Numbered from the stretch's first letter, positions 26,376-35,390 are shown. The stretch is DNA of 64,000 bases from Pseudomonadota bacterium (GCA_023422775.1 JAFAGM010000120.1:1-64000); one strand, 5' to 3'. Notes: a model not told the origin generated them from the sequence alone. Program-made: numbers and translations.

Positions 26376-27323
26376 ATGACACCCCGCCTGATTCTGATCC
26401 CGCTCCTGACCCTGATGATCGCCGCCAATGCCGCAAGCGCGTTGGCGCAGGACAAGGGCACCCTCCATCCAAAGCCGCTGCCGCCGCTGGCCAATCCCAA
26501 CGATCCGAATACCCCCGCGAAACAACTGTTCGGCCGCAAGGTGCTGCCGGCGGCGATGCCGACGCGCGTGCTCGGCTTCTATGCGCATGGCTGCATCGCG
26601 GGCGCCGAGGGGCTGCCGATCAACGGCGACAATTGGCAGGTGATGCGGCTGTCGCGCAACCGCAACTGGGGCCACCCCAATCTGGTGGCGCTGGTCAAGC
26701 GGCTGGCCGCGAGAGCGCGAAGGGATGCGGGCTGGCCGGGGATACTGGTCGGCGACATGTCGCAGCCGCGCGGCGGACCGATGTTGACCGGCCACGCCAG
26801 CCATCAGGTGGGGCTGGACGCCGACATCTGGCTGACGCCGATGCCGAACCGGCAATTGTCGCGCAACGAGCGTGAAGAAATGTCCGCGGTGATGATGGTG
26901 CGCCCCGACCGCCTCGACATCGACCCGCACACCTGGACCCCGACGCATCTTGCGGTGATCCGCGCCGCCGCGCTGGAGCCGACGGTGCAGCGCATCTTCG
27001 TCAATGCCGCGATCAAGAAGGCGCTGTGCCGCGAAGCCAGGGGCGACCGCCACTGGCTGCACAAGGTGCGGCCGATGTACGGCCACGACTACCACTTCCA
27101 CATCCGCATCAGATGTCCGCCGGGCAGCGGCGAATGCGAACACCAGCCCGAGCCGAATGATGGCGAAGGCTGCAGCACAGGCGACCTCGCCTACTGGTTC
27201 AGCGATGCGGTACTGCACCCGAAGCCGCCCAAGGTGCCGCCGAAGCCGAAGCCGCCGATGACGATGGCCGCGCTGCCGTCCGCCTGCAAGGCGGTGCTGC
27301 ACGCGCCGGATGCGAAGCGTTAA
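26376..27323 (+). CDS. mepA: Penicillin-insensitive murein endopeptidase MepA
   Basis: Periplasmic zinc metallopeptidase that cuts D-Ala-meso-DAP crosslinks in peptidoglycan. From ATG 26376 it is 315 residues, with a signal peptide ending near ANAASALAQ. The LAS-type zinc motifs are GHASHQVGLDADIW and HDYHFHIRI. Cysteines at CIAGA, LCREA, CPPG, GECE and GCS are as in MepA, which has disulfides. A Pro/Lys repeat (PKPPKVPPKPKPP) near the C-terminus is unusual but compatible with a periplasmic linker. An in-frame upstream ATG at 26349 would hide the signal peptide. It converges with no gene; modA follows 200 bases later. Confidence 0.93.
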   Translation: MTPRLILIPLLTLMIAANAASALAQDKGTLHPKPLPPLANPNDPNTPAKQLFGRKVLPAAMPTRVLGFYAHGCIAGAEGLPINGDNWQVMRLSRNRNWGHPNLVALVKRLAARARRDAGWPGILVGDMSQPRGGPMLTGHASHQVGLDADIWLTPMPNRQLSRNEREEMSAVMMVRPDRLDIDPHTWTPTHLAVIRAAALEPTVQRIFVNAAIKKALCREARGDRHWLHKVRPMYGHDYHFHIRIRCPPGSGECEHQPEPNDGEGCSTGDLAYWFSDAVLHPKPPKVPPKPKPPMTMAALPSACKAVLHAPDAKR

Positions 27324-27526
27324 CGAGGCTCCGCTTTTGCCAATTCGTGGCGTCCCGCCGCCTTTACCTCGGCCGCCAGCCTGATATTGTCCCGCAGGCG
27401 ATATCCCGATCGACCGTAAGTCTTCAGGGAATACCGGAACGGCGCTTCCGACCGTCGCCTCATCGACCAACCTACGCCTTGGTTGCGCGCAATTCGTGCG
27501 CCTGCAGGCGTGCACGGAGCGCCATC

Positions 27527-28312
27527 ATGTATCGTCTCGCCGGAATTTCTGTCGCCCTCTTCATGCTGCTCGGGGCAGCCCATTCGCCTGCCGTCGCGCA
27601 GGACAAGACCATCACCGTCTTCGCTGCCGCCTCGATGAAGAACGCGCTCGACGACGTCAACGCCGCCTACACGGCGAAGACCGGGGTAAAGGTTACCGCC
27701 AGCTACGCCGCCAGTTCCGCACTTGCCAAGCAGATCGAGCAGGGCGCGCCGGCCGACGTGTTCATCTCGGCCGACACCGACTGGATGGACTACGCGATCG
27801 GCAAGAAGAGCATCAACGAGTCGAGCCGGGTCAACCTGCTCGGCAACAGCATCGTTCTGATCGCGCCGAAAGATTCGAAAATCGACAATGTGAACATCGG
27901 CGCCGGCTTCGACCTCGCCAAGCTCGCCGGCGACGGCAAGATCGCCACCGGCGACGTAAAAGCCGTGCCGGTCGGCAAATACGCCAAGGCAGCGCTGGAG
28001 AAGCTCGGCTCCTGGCAGGCCGCGGAGCCGAAATTCGCGATGGCCGAGAGCGTGCGCGCGGCGCTGACGCTGGTGGCGCGTGGCGAGGCCGTACTCGGCA
28101 TCGTCTATTCCACGGACGCCAAGGTCGAACCCGGCGTCAAGGTCGTCGGCACCTTCCCGGGCGACTCGCATCCGGCAATCATCTATCCGGTCGCGGCGAC
28201 GACCACGGCCAAGCCCGAGACGACGGGCTATCTCGCCTTCCTGCGCTCAACCGCGGCGAAGAACATCCTGGAGAAATACGGCTTCAAGTATCTGGTCAGC
28301 CCGTCGACCTGA
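27527..28312 (+). CDS. modA: Molybdate ABC transporter, substrate-binding protein
   Basis: Periplasmic molybdate receptor, 261 residues. Signal peptide about 1-24 ending SPAVAQ. The family signature TVFAAASMKNALDDV is next, and QGAPADVFISAD and the hinge segment SESVRAALTLVARGEA follow. ATG 27527 gives a clean signal peptide; open frame upstream of it has no family similarity. The stop overlaps the modB ATG by one base (TGATG). No recognisable ModE-type operator was found in the 200 bases upstream. Confidence 0.94.
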   Translation: MYRLAGISVALFMLLGAAHSPAVAQDKTITVFAAASMKNALDDVNAAYTAKTGVKVTASYAASSALAKQIEQGAPADVFISADTDWMDYAIGKKSINESSRVNLLGNSIVLIAPKDSKIDNVNIGAGFDLAKLAGDGKIATGDVKAVPVGKYAKAALEKLGSWQAAEPKFAMAESVRAALTLVARGEAVLGIVYSTDAKVEPGVKVVGTFPGDSHPAIIYPVAATTTAKPETTGYLAFLRSTAAKNILEKYGFKYLVSPST

Positions 28313-29007
28313 TGTTCGATATCTCGCCGGCCGAATGGACGGCCATTCTGCTGTCGCTGCGCGTCGCCATTATCGCGACGCTGGTCGCAACACCGTTCGG
28401 TATCGCGCTGGCATGGCTGCTGGCGCGATATGATTTCTGGGGCAAGTCGGCGCTCGATGCCTTCGTTCATCTGCCGCTGGTGCTGCCGCCGGTCGTCACC
28501 GGTTATCTGCTGCTGCTAACGTTCGGCCGCCGCGGGCTGGTCGGCGCGTGGCTCGCCGACAACCTCGGCATCGTGTTCGCGTTTCGCTGGACAGGTGCGG
28601 CGCTCGCCTGCGGCGTGATGTCGTTTCCGCTTCTGGTGCGGCCGATCCGGCTCTCGATCGAGGCGATCGACCGACGGCTGGAACAGGCGTCGAGTACGCT
28701 TGGCGCTGCGCCCTGGCAGGTGTTTGCCACCGTAACCTTGCCGCTGGCGCTGCCGGGCATATTGGCCGGCATGGTGCTCGGTTTCGCCAAGGCGATCGGC
28801 GAGTTTGGCGCCACCATCACCTTCGTCTCCAACATTCCCGGCGAGACCCAGACCATTTCCTCGGCGATCTATTCGCTGATCCAGACCCCGGACGGCGACA
28901 CCGCGGCGGCGCGGCTGGTGCTGATTTCGATCGTGATCGCAATGGGCGCCCTGATCGCGTCCGAAGCGTTCGCACGGCGCGCCACCAAGCGCCTGCACGG
29001 AAACTGA
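28312..29007 (+). CDS. modB: Molybdate ABC transporter, permease
   Basis: Inner-membrane permease, 231 residues with about five TM helices and the ABC permease EAA loop (ASSTLGAAPWQVFATVTLPL, then GILAGMVLGFAKAIGEFG). It shares one base with the modA stop and modC begins three bases after its TGA, so modABC is one operon. The protein keeps the ModB N-terminus (DISPAEWTAILLSLRVA). It imports molybdate for the molybdenum cofactor and, in rhizobia, nitrogenase or nitrate reductase. Confidence 0.94.
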   Translation: MFDISPAEWTAILLSLRVAIIATLVATPFGIALAWLLARYDFWGKSALDAFVHLPLVLPPVVTGYLLLLTFGRRGLVGAWLADNLGIVFAFRWTGAALACGVMSFPLLVRPIRLSIEAIDRRLEQASSTLGAAPWQVFATVTLPLALPGILAGMVLGFAKAIGEFGATITFVSNIPGETQTISSAIYSLIQTPDGDTAAARLVLISIVIAMGALIASEAFARRATKRLHGN

Positions 29008-29010
29008 CTC

Positions 29011-29670
29011 ATGCTGCGCGTCGACGTCACCAAAAAGCTCGGCGAGTTCTCGCTTGAAGCCGCGTTCGAAAGCCAGGGCCGCGTCACCGGCCTGTTCGGG
29101 GCGTCCGGCGCCGGCAAGAGTTCGCTGATCAACATGATTGCCGGACTGCTGCGGCCCGATCGCGGCGTCATCGCGCTCGACGGCGAGGTGCTGGACGATA
29201 CATCGGCCGGGATTCACATCCCGCCGCACCGGCGCCGGATCGGCTACGTGTTTCAGGACGCGCGGCTGTTTCCCCATCTCGACGTCCGGCAAAATCTCGA
29301 CTACGGCCGGCGCATGAACAGGCTCGCGCCGGATCCTGTGCAGCAGAAGCGCGTCACCGACCTGCTCGATATCGGCCACCTGCTCGACCGCCGGCCCGGC
29401 CAGCTCTCCGGCGGCGAACGCCAGCGCGTCGCGCTCGGCCGTGCGCTGCTGTCCAAGCCGCGCCTGCTGCTGATGGACGAGCCGCTCGGTTCGCTCGACG
29501 AGGGCCGCAAGATCGAGATCCTGCCCTATCTGGTGCGACTGCGCGACGAAGGCATTCCGATGGTCTATGTCAGCCACGACGCCGCCGAACTGCGCCAGCT
29601 CGCGACGCAGATCGTGATGCTGAAAGGCGGACGCGTCACCGCGCTCGGCGGCGTCAAGGTGCTGTCGTAA
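29011..29670 (+). CDS. modC: Molybdate ABC transporter, ATP-binding protein (short form without Mop domain)
   Basis: ATPase of the ModABC importer. Walker A GASGAGKS, ABC signature LSGGERQRVALGRALL, Walker B LLLMDEPLGSLD and the H-loop VSHD are intact. At 219 residues it lacks the C-terminal Mop/TOBE regulatory domain of classical ModC (about 350 residues), stopping right after LKGGRVTALGGVKVLS. The reading frame ends at TAA 29668-29670 with no trace of a frameshifted Mop domain downstream. It should still energise transport but without molybdate-mediated inhibition through the Mop domain. Confidence 0.9.
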   Translation: MLRVDVTKKLGEFSLEAAFESQGRVTGLFGASGAGKSSLINMIAGLLRPDRGVIALDGEVLDDTSAGIHIPPHRRRIGYVFQDARLFPHLDVRQNLDYGRRMNRLAPDPVQQKRVTDLLDIGHLLDRRPGQLSGGERQRVALGRALLSKPRLLLMDEPLGSLDEGRKIEILPYLVRLRDEGIPMVYVSHDAAELRQLATQIVMLKGGRVTALGGVKVLS

Positions 29671-29835
29671 CGACGTTTCGCAGGATGGGTTGAATCACGG
29701 TCCCGACGGCGTTCCATAACGGCCGAAATGTGGCGCCTGCCGCGCCCGTTCGCCTATTTCTTTCCCTTTCTCCGCCCCGTTTAGCGCGCGTTTCATATCC
29801 ACGATTGCCGCAAATGAGAACTCAGTGCGCCCCTG

Positions 29836-30561
29836 GTGCTGCAAGGGAGGTCGTTGCGTCCAGTGGATCAAAGGTTGCGAACCAGATCGAGCTTTCAGCG
29901 CAAGCTGCGCCGCAAGCTTGCCGTTGCCGCCATCGTCGCCCCCGTGGCGCTGGCGCCGGAAATCAGTTCGGCCGAAAACCTGCTCGAGTTCCTTTTCGGC
30001 GGCGGCCAGAAGCAGCAGAACCAGCCTTCGCTGTTCGGCAACATTTTCAACAACAACCCGCAACCGGCGCCGCCGCGGCCGGTCGCCTCAGGCTCGGGAC
30101 CTGCGTTCTGCGTCCGCAGTTGCGACGGCAAATATTTTCCGCTGATGCGCGGCGCGGCCTCGCCGGCGCAGTTATGCCAGGCCTTCTGCCCGGCAAGCCC
30201 GACCAGGATTTTCTTCGGCTCCAGCATCGACAACGCCTATGCCGCAACCGGCGAACGCTACGCCGATAGCGAAAACGCCTTCGCCTACCGGAAGGCATTG
30301 CGCGCCGATTGCACCTGCAACGGCCAGAACCCCGCCGGCCTGGCGCCGGTAGATATCGCGATGGACGGCTCATTGCGTACGGGCGACGTGCTCGCCACCG
30401 CTGACGGGAACGTCGCCTATTCCGGCATACGGGTCGGTCATGACCGTGTCCCCGACGTCGCGCCGGTGGCGTCCCTTCCGGGCCAGGCGCCGGAGGCGCG
30501 CGCCCGCTCGCAGGCTCGCCAGACGGAAGGGAGCCGACCGTTGACGCGGAGCCAGCAGTAA
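29836..30561 (+). CDS. DUF2865 domain secreted protein
   Basis: Up to 241 residues of unknown function. A basic N-terminus is followed by a hydrophobic segment (KLAVAAIVAPVALAPEISSA) that should be a signal peptide, then a Gln/Asn/Pro-rich linker, then a cysteine-containing DUF2865 core (FCVRSCDGKYFPL, CQAFCPASPTRIFFG, DCTCNGQNP), probably disulfide-bonded in the periplasm. Start is uncertain: GTG 29836, TTG 29854 or GTG 29863 are all in frame, with GGGAGG at 29844-29849. It converges on ilvD from the other strand with 12 bases between stops. Confidence 0.75.
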   Translation: MLQGRSLRPVDQRLRTRSSFQRKLRRKLAVAAIVAPVALAPEISSAENLLEFLFGGGQKQQNQPSLFGNIFNNNPQPAPPRPVASGSGPAFCVRSCDGKYFPLMRGAASPAQLCQAFCPASPTRIFFGSSIDNAYAATGERYADSENAFAYRKALRADCTCNGQNPAGLAPVDIAMDGSLRTGDVLATADGNVAYSGIRVGHDRVPDVAPVASLPGQAPEARARSQARQTEGSRPLTRSQQ

Positions 30562-30573
30562 GCGCCGCAGCGC

Positions 30574-32418
30574 CTACTCCGGAACGACGCGCACCGCGCC
30601 GCGGGCAGCGCTGGTTGCCAGCGCCGCATAGGCCTTCAGCGCCATCGTCACATTGCGTGCACGCTTCTTCGCGGGCTTCCAGGCGTCCGCGCCGCGGGCC
30701 AGCATGGCTTCGCGGCGTTTGGCAAGCGTGGCGTCATCGACCGCGAGGCTGATCGAACGCGAGGGGATGTCGATCCTGATGAGATCGCCCTCTTCCACCA
30801 GGCCGATCAACCCGCCTTCGGCGGCTTCCGGCGAGAGATGGCCGATCGACAGGCCCGACGAGCCGCCGGAGAAACGGCCGTCGGTGACCAGCGCGCAGAC
30901 CTTTCCGAGGCCCTTCGACTTCAGGTAGCTGGTCGGATACAGCATTTCCTGCATGCCGGGGCCGCCGCGCGGGCCTTCATAGCGGACCACGACGACATCG
31001 CCGGGCTTGATCTTGTTGCCGAGGATGCCTTCGACCGCGGCGTCCTGGCTTTCGAACACCCGCGCCGGGCCTTCGAACTTCAGGATGCTCTCGTCGACAC
31101 CGGCGGTCTTCACGATGCAGCCGTCGAGCGCGATGTTGCCCGACAGCACGGCAAGTCCGCCGTCCTTCGAAAAGGCATGCTCGGCGTCGCGGATGCAGCC
31201 GGTGGCGCGGTCGGTATCGAGTTCCTCGAACCGGCGCTCCTGGCTGAACGCGACCTGCGTCGGGACGTTACCCGGCGCGGCCATGAAGAACTTGCGGACG
31301 CTCTCGCTCTTGCTCCGCTTGATGTCCCATCGGCCGAGCGCATCCTCGAGCGTCTTGCTGTGAACCATCGGCAGGCCGCGGTTGAGAAGACCGGCGCGGT
31401 CGAGTTCGCCGAGAATGGCCATCACGCCGCCGGCGCGGTGGACGTCCTCCAGATGCACGTCAGCGACCGAGGGCGCCACCTTGCAGAGCACCGGCACCCG
31501 CCGCGACAGACGGTCGATATCCTGCATCGTGAACGGCACCTTGCCCTCGTAGGCGGCGGCGAGCAGATGCAGCACGGTGTTGGTCGATCCGCCCATGGCG
31601 ATGTCGAGCGTCATCGCGTTCTCGAACGCCTTGAAGTTCGCGATGTTGCGCGGCAGTGCGGTTTCGTCGTCCTGCTCGTAGTAGCGCCGCGCCAGATCGA
31701 CGATCAGGTGCCCGGCCTCGACGAACAGACCCTTGCGGTCGGCATGCGTGGCCAGGACAGAGCCGTTGCCCGGCAGCGCCAGACCCAGCGCCTCGGTGAG
31801 GCAGTTCATCGAATTGGCCGTGAACATGCCGGAGCACGAGCCGCAGGTCGGACAGGCCGAACGTTCGATCACTTCCACGTCGGCGTCGCTGACATTGCTG
31901 TCGGCGGCGGCGACCATGGCGTCGATCAGATCGACGGCGCGGATCTTGCCCTTGAGGTTGACCTTGCCGGATTCCATCGGCCCGCCGGAGACGAACACGG
32001 TCGGGATGTTGATCCGCAGCGCCGCCATCAGCATGCCGGGCGTGATCTTGTCGCAGTTCGAGATGCACACCATGGCGTCGGCGCAATGCGCGTTAACCAT
32101 GTACTCGACGCTGTCGGCGATGATTTCGCGCGACGGCAGGCTGTAGAGCATGCCGTCGTGGCCCATGGCGATGCCGTCATCCACTGCGATGGTGTTGAAC
32201 TCCTTGGCGACGCCGCCGGCCTTCTCGATCTCGCGTGCGACGAGCTGGCCGAGGTCCTTCAGGTGCACATGGCCGGGCACGAATTGGGTGAACGAATTGA
32301 CCACGGCAATGATCGGCTTGCCGAAATCCTCGTTCTTCATGCCGGTGGCGCGCCAGAGGCCGCGGGCGCCCGCCATGTTGCGGCCGTGGGTCGTGGTTCG
32401 GGAGCGATAGGCGGGCAT
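30574..32418 (-). CDS. ilvD: Dihydroxy-acid dehydratase
   Basis: Fe-S dehydratase that converts 2,3-dihydroxyisovalerate (or -methylvalerate) to the 2-oxo acid in branched-chain amino acid synthesis. 614 residues, full length. Cluster cysteines are seen in CISNCDKITPG and ACPTCGSCSGMFTANSM; DGRFSGGSSGLSIGHLSPEA is the conserved C-terminal region. ATG 32418 has GAGGAAACGCC before it and gives the family start PAYRSRTTTHGRNMAGAR; longer readings are not supported. No other ilv genes are nearby. Confidence 0.96.
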   Translation of the reverse strand: MPAYRSRTTTHGRNMAGARGLWRATGMKNEDFGKPIIAVVNSFTQFVPGHVHLKDLGQLVAREIEKAGGVAKEFNTIAVDDGIAMGHDGMLYSLPSREIIADSVEYMVNAHCADAMVCISNCDKITPGMLMAALRINIPTVFVSGGPMESGKVNLKGKIRAVDLIDAMVAAADSNVSDADVEVIERSACPTCGSCSGMFTANSMNCLTEALGLALPGNGSVLATHADRKGLFVEAGHLIVDLARRYYEQDDETALPRNIANFKAFENAMTLDIAMGGSTNTVLHLLAAAYEGKVPFTMQDIDRLSRRVPVLCKVAPSVADVHLEDVHRAGGVMAILGELDRAGLLNRGLPMVHSKTLEDALGRWDIKRSKSESVRKFFMAAPGNVPTQVAFSQERRFEELDTDRATGCIRDAEHAFSKDGGLAVLSGNIALDGCIVKTAGVDESILKFEGPARVFESQDAAVEGILGNKIKPGDVVVVRYEGPRGGPGMQEMLYPTSYLKSKGLGKVCALVTDGRFSGGSSGLSIGHLSPEAAEGGLIGLVEEGDLIRIDIPSRSISLAVDDATLAKRREAMLARGADAWKPAKKRARNVTMALKAYAALATSAARGAVRVVPE

Positions 32419-32559
32419 GGCGTTTCCTCGGGATGGACGTGCGGATTTGTGACGTCTTTTAGACGCTCGACCGCACGGATCAAAGCGGATTGGCGCAGGT
32501 TCGCCATGCGCCAGCGGCCCCAAATCGGGACAGGAGCCGCCGCCCTGCCCCGGCTACCG

Positions 32560-33753
32560 TCAGACCACCTCGCGCGACCGCAGTTCCGCGATCGCAGCTG
32601 CGTCATAGCCGAGCGAGGCCAGCACCTCGTCGGTATGGGCGCTGAGCGCAGGCGCCATCCGGTCGAGCCTGCCGCCGCCATGGGCGAGCTGAAAGCCGCT
32701 GCCGGCGAAGCGCAGGCGTCCATAGGGCGTATCGAGCTCCTGGATGGCGCCGCGCGCCGCGATCTGCGGGTGATCGATCACCTCCTCGACCTTCCAGATG
32801 CTGGCGCAGGGGGCGCCGGCCGCCTCCAGCATCTTTTCCCACTCGCGCGGGTCCTTCCTCGACAGCGCCTCCTCGATGATGGCGCGCAGCGCCGGCTCGT
32901 TTTCCTGGCGGGCGAACCAGTCTGCGAAACGCGGATCTTCCAGCGCGTCGGCGCGGCCGAGCGCAGTCATCAAAGCGCGGTATTGCTTCTCGCTGTTGAC
33001 GGCGAGCAGCAAATAGCCCTCGCCCGCCCTGAACAAATTGGCGGTCGGCCGGCGGCTGACCGCCTGGTTGCCGGAAAGTTGCTGGCGGTGGCCGGCCACC
33101 GAATAATCCGCCACCTGACCGGACAGGAACGCCAGCGTCGCCTCGAGCATGGAGACGTCGACCAATTGCCCCCTGCCGGTGTGGGTGCGCTGGAACAGCG
33201 CGCTCGATACGCCGAAGGCTGCGGTCGCGCCGGACAATACGTCGCAGACCGCAAAGCCCGCCCGGGTCGGCCCGGTCTCGGCATGGCCGGTGATCGACAT
33301 GATGCCGGAGAGCGCCTGGATCTTGCCGTCATAGCCGGCGCCCAGCCGTTCCGGACCGGTCTGGCCGAAGCCTGAAATGGCGCAATAGATCAGCCGCGGG
33401 TTGATCGCCGACAACGCCGCATAGCCGATGCCGAGCTTGTCCATCACGCCGGGGCGAAAGTTCTCCATCACCACGTCGGCCTCGGCGGCGAGCTGCTTGA
33501 CGATCCTGATCGCCTCCGGCTTCGAGAGATCAAGCGTCAGGCTGCGTTTGTTGCCGTTGATCGCCTGCCAGCCCGGCGCGAGGCCGCGGTCGGCCCATTC
33601 GCGGCTCAGCGGCGTCCGCCGCATGTCCTCACCCTCGCGCCGCTCTACCTTGATGACGTCGGCGCCGAGCAGCGCGAGCTGGTAGCTGGCATAGGGACCA
33701 GCCAGCACCTGCGTGAAGTCGAGAATCTTCACGCCTTCGAAGGGTCGGGTCAA
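32560..33753 (-). CDS. CaiB/BaiF-type CoA-transferase
   Basis: Family III CoA-transferase moving CoA between carboxylic acids. From TTG 33753 it is 397 residues, the normal length. PFEGVKILDFTQVLAGPYAS is the family N-terminus and the catalytic aspartate is Asp171 in FAVCDVLSGATAAFG, matching Asp169 of formyl-CoA transferase. FRPGVMDKLGIG is also typical. TTG is chosen because AGGAAACCGAT lies just upstream; no ATG gives a sensible N-terminus. The acyl group is unknown. A GrdB-like gene lies upstream on the same strand, separated by 159 bases containing a palindromic repeat. Confidence 0.88.
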   Translation of the reverse strand: MTRPFEGVKILDFTQVLAGPYASYQLALLGADVIKVERREGEDMRRTPLSREWADRGLAPGWQAINGNKRSLTLDLSKPEAIRIVKQLAAEADVVMENFRPGVMDKLGIGYAALSAINPRLIYCAISGFGQTGPERLGAGYDGKIQALSGIMSITGHAETGPTRAGFAVCDVLSGATAAFGVSSALFQRTHTGRGQLVDVSMLEATLAFLSGQVADYSVAGHRQQLSGNQAVSRRPTANLFRAGEGYLLLAVNSEKQYRALMTALGRADALEDPRFADWFARQENEPALRAIIEEALSRKDPREWEKMLEAAGAPCASIWKVEEVIDHPQIAARGAIQELDTPYGRLRFAGSGFQLAHGGGRLDRMAPALSAHTDEVLASLGYDAAAIAELRSREVV

Positions 33754-33805
33754 ATCGGTTTCCTCCAGAGAGCATGATTGAAAGAGCGGGCAACTGGGAA
33801 AACCC

Positions 33806-33889
33806 GTCATTGCGAGGAGCAAAGCGACGAAGCAATCCATCCTTCCGTTATGCCGTACTATGGATTGCTTCGCTTCGCTCGCAATGACG
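33806..33889. repeat. Palindromic intergenic repeat, family A, copy 2
   Basis: Shorter relative of 991-1101: GTCATTGCGAG...AAGCAATCCAT at the left pairs with ATGGATTGCTT...CTCGCAATGAC at the right. It lies between the CaiB-like gene and the GrdB-like gene. Confidence 0.85.
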
Positions 33890-33912
33890 GCTCTCCAGGC
33901 CGCGACCCGGCA

Positions 33913-34842
33913 TCAAGCCGCGCGGTTGCCGCGCGCGATTTCCTTTTGCTTGTCGAACTCGGCGCGGCGTTTCGCCAGTTCTTCCGGGCTCAACTGCGCG
34001 ACGTTGTTGTAGTCGAGCTTCCAGGTGGCATCCTCGCTCCAGCGCAGCGGCGATTGCATCGTGGTGCGGGGGCCTGAGGCGGACTCGAGCAAGCGCAGCG
34101 CCAGTTCGAGCGTCTGTGCCTGTGAAGCGTCGTCATGCGGCTTGCCGGCGGAGTTGCCGAGCGGGAAATCCGAAAACAGAAAGCGCGGCGCGGCCGCGTG
34201 TTCGACGATATCCTTGGCGCATCCCATCACCACGGTCGGGATGCCGTTGGCTTCGAGATGGCGCGCCACCAGCGCCGAGGTCTGGTGACAGACCGGGCAG
34301 TTCGGGACGATCACGGCGACATCGACCTTGTCGGCCTGGCAACGCGCCAGGATCTCGGGCGCATCGATATCGATGGTGACGCGATGGCTGCGGTTGGTCG
34401 GCGCGCCGAAGAAGCGCGGCGCGACCTCGCCGATCCGGCCCGAGGCGGCGGCCTTGAGGAGTTGCGGCAGCGGAAACCAGGTGCCGCTGTCGGTCGCGGT
34501 GGTGTGCTTGCGGTCGTAGCCGATATGCGAGATGCGCAGATCGTGCTGCTTCGACGTGTCGCCGTCATAGACCTGGTAGAACTTGGCGCCGCCGTTGTAG
34601 GCCGCGCCGGGGCCCTGATCGCCCTTGGTCGGGTCATACTTCGCAGCCGTCGTGACGATGGTCACGCGCGACCGCGCCAGCGGCTTCTTCAGCGGCTGGA
34701 ACGGCGCATCGACATAGTGCGCCCAGCGATAGGGCGTCGTGTAGCCGATCGCGGTGTAATAATCGCGGGTCCGCTGCATGTAGGGGACCGCGGAATCGTA
34801 GTCGGGCGCAAAGCCGAGCTGGTCGTCAGAGGGGCCGGACAT
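33913..34842 (-). CDS. GrdB-like protein (glycine/sarcosine/betaine reductase component B family, cysteine form)
   Basis: 309-residue soluble protein. An N-terminal region (residues 1-60) is followed by a Rossmann-like part, then IVPNCPVCHQTSALVARHL (Cys182 and Cys185) and FLFSDFPLGNSAGKP. These stretches correspond, as far as can be recalled, to the active-site CxxC/Sec region and the downstream G-P/N-P loop of the GrdB/PrdB family (PF07355). No TGA Sec codon is involved: both positions are ordinary Cys codons. Classical partners (GrdA, GrdC/D, thioredoxin system) are absent, and an alphaproteobacterium would not normally ferment glycine, so the enzyme must do something else, perhaps a thiol-dependent reductive cleavage. 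Function is unassigned. Confidence 0.6.
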   Translation of the reverse strand: MSGPSDDQLGFAPDYDSAVPYMQRTRDYYTAIGYTTPYRWAHYVDAPFQPLKKPLARSRVTIVTTAAKYDPTKGDQGPGAAYNGGAKFYQVYDGDTSKQHDLRISHIGYDRKHTTATDSGTWFPLPQLLKAAASGRIGEVAPRFFGAPTNRSHRVTIDIDAPEILARCQADKVDVAVIVPNCPVCHQTSALVARHLEANGIPTVVMGCAKDIVEHAAAPRFLFSDFPLGNSAGKPHDDASQAQTLELALRLLESASGPRTTMQSPLRWSEDATWKLDYNNVAQLSPEELAKRRAEFDKQKEIARGNRAA

Positions 34843-34977
34843 TGTCGTGTTTCCTGTGTTTCCACCATCAGGCCGTGACGCGGCCGTTTCCCGGGAGGCT
34901 AATGATTTGCCCCCTGTTCCTCAACCGCCGAAATTGCATCTTACCTGCGCGGACGCGTGGCGGCGCCGGCCGGTGCC

Positions 34978-35047
34978 GTAGCCTGCATGAGCGCCAGCGA
35001 CATGCGGGAGCAGCGGCCCCGGGGTCGCTTCGCTCGCCCGGGCTACG
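34978..35047. repeat. Direct repeat, family B, copy 1 (left side of toxin-antitoxin cassette)
   Basis: 70-bp GC-rich element from GTAGCCTGCATG to GGGCTACG, with internal complementarity (GTAGCC / GGGCTAC ends, GCATG / CATGC inside). The copy at 35806-35875 differs at five of 70 positions and has the same orientation, so the toxin-antitoxin pair lies between direct repeats. Confidence 0.88.
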
Positions 35048-35060
35048 GTCCGCTGAGGAC

Positions 35061-35390
35061 TCAGTCTGTCATTTCCAGCTCGAGCCGGGCGTCTTTCTTG
35101 GTTTTTGCTTCCGATATTTCGATACAGACTTTCTCACCCAAGGCATTCAGATAGCCAAACAGACGGTCGTAGGTGTAACCGGCAAAATGCCCGCGCAAAA
35201 GCTTCGACACATCCGGTTGAGCAAGACCGAGCAGCGACGCGGCCTTGGCCTGGGTCAGGCCCTTTGATTTGATCCGAGCTGCAATGCGCAAGACAATATC
35301 CGCCTTGATGGAGTGTTCGGCAGCATTGGGAAGACCGATGTCCGCGAACACGTTGCCGCTGCTCTTTGTAACTCTGACTTTGTTTCTCAT
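35061..35390 (-). CDS. XRE-family antitoxin (HigA-like)
   Basis: 109-residue DNA-binding antitoxin with a helix-turn-helix of the HTH_37 type: IAARIKSKGLTQAKAASLLG then LAQPDVSKLLRGHFAGYT. Its ATG overlaps the toxin stop by four bases, so it is translated after the toxin, the toxin-first order of HigBA-like systems. It probably represses its own promoter with the toxin as corepressor. Codon use is visibly more AT-rich than in neighbouring genes, suggesting acquisition from elsewhere. Confidence 0.88.
   Translation of the reverse strand: MRNKVRVTKSSGNVFADIGLPNAAEHSIKADIVLRIAARIKSKGLTQAKAASLLGLAQPDVSKLLRGHFAGYTYDRLFGYLNALGEKVCIEISEAKTKKDARLELEMTD

Noticed and set aside
27324..27526. ModE-binding site upstream of modA
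   Set aside because: Only scattered GATAT-like fragments were seen, without the inverted CGnTATAT halves expected of a ModE box.
29671..29835. Frameshifted Mop domain after the short modC
   Set aside because: Reading the following bases in all three frames gives no Mop/TOBE-like segment.
30838..33375. An 845-codon open frame on the plus strand across ilvD and the CaiB-like gene
   Set aside because: Antisense to two clear genes and spanning the gap between them; no coherent domain.
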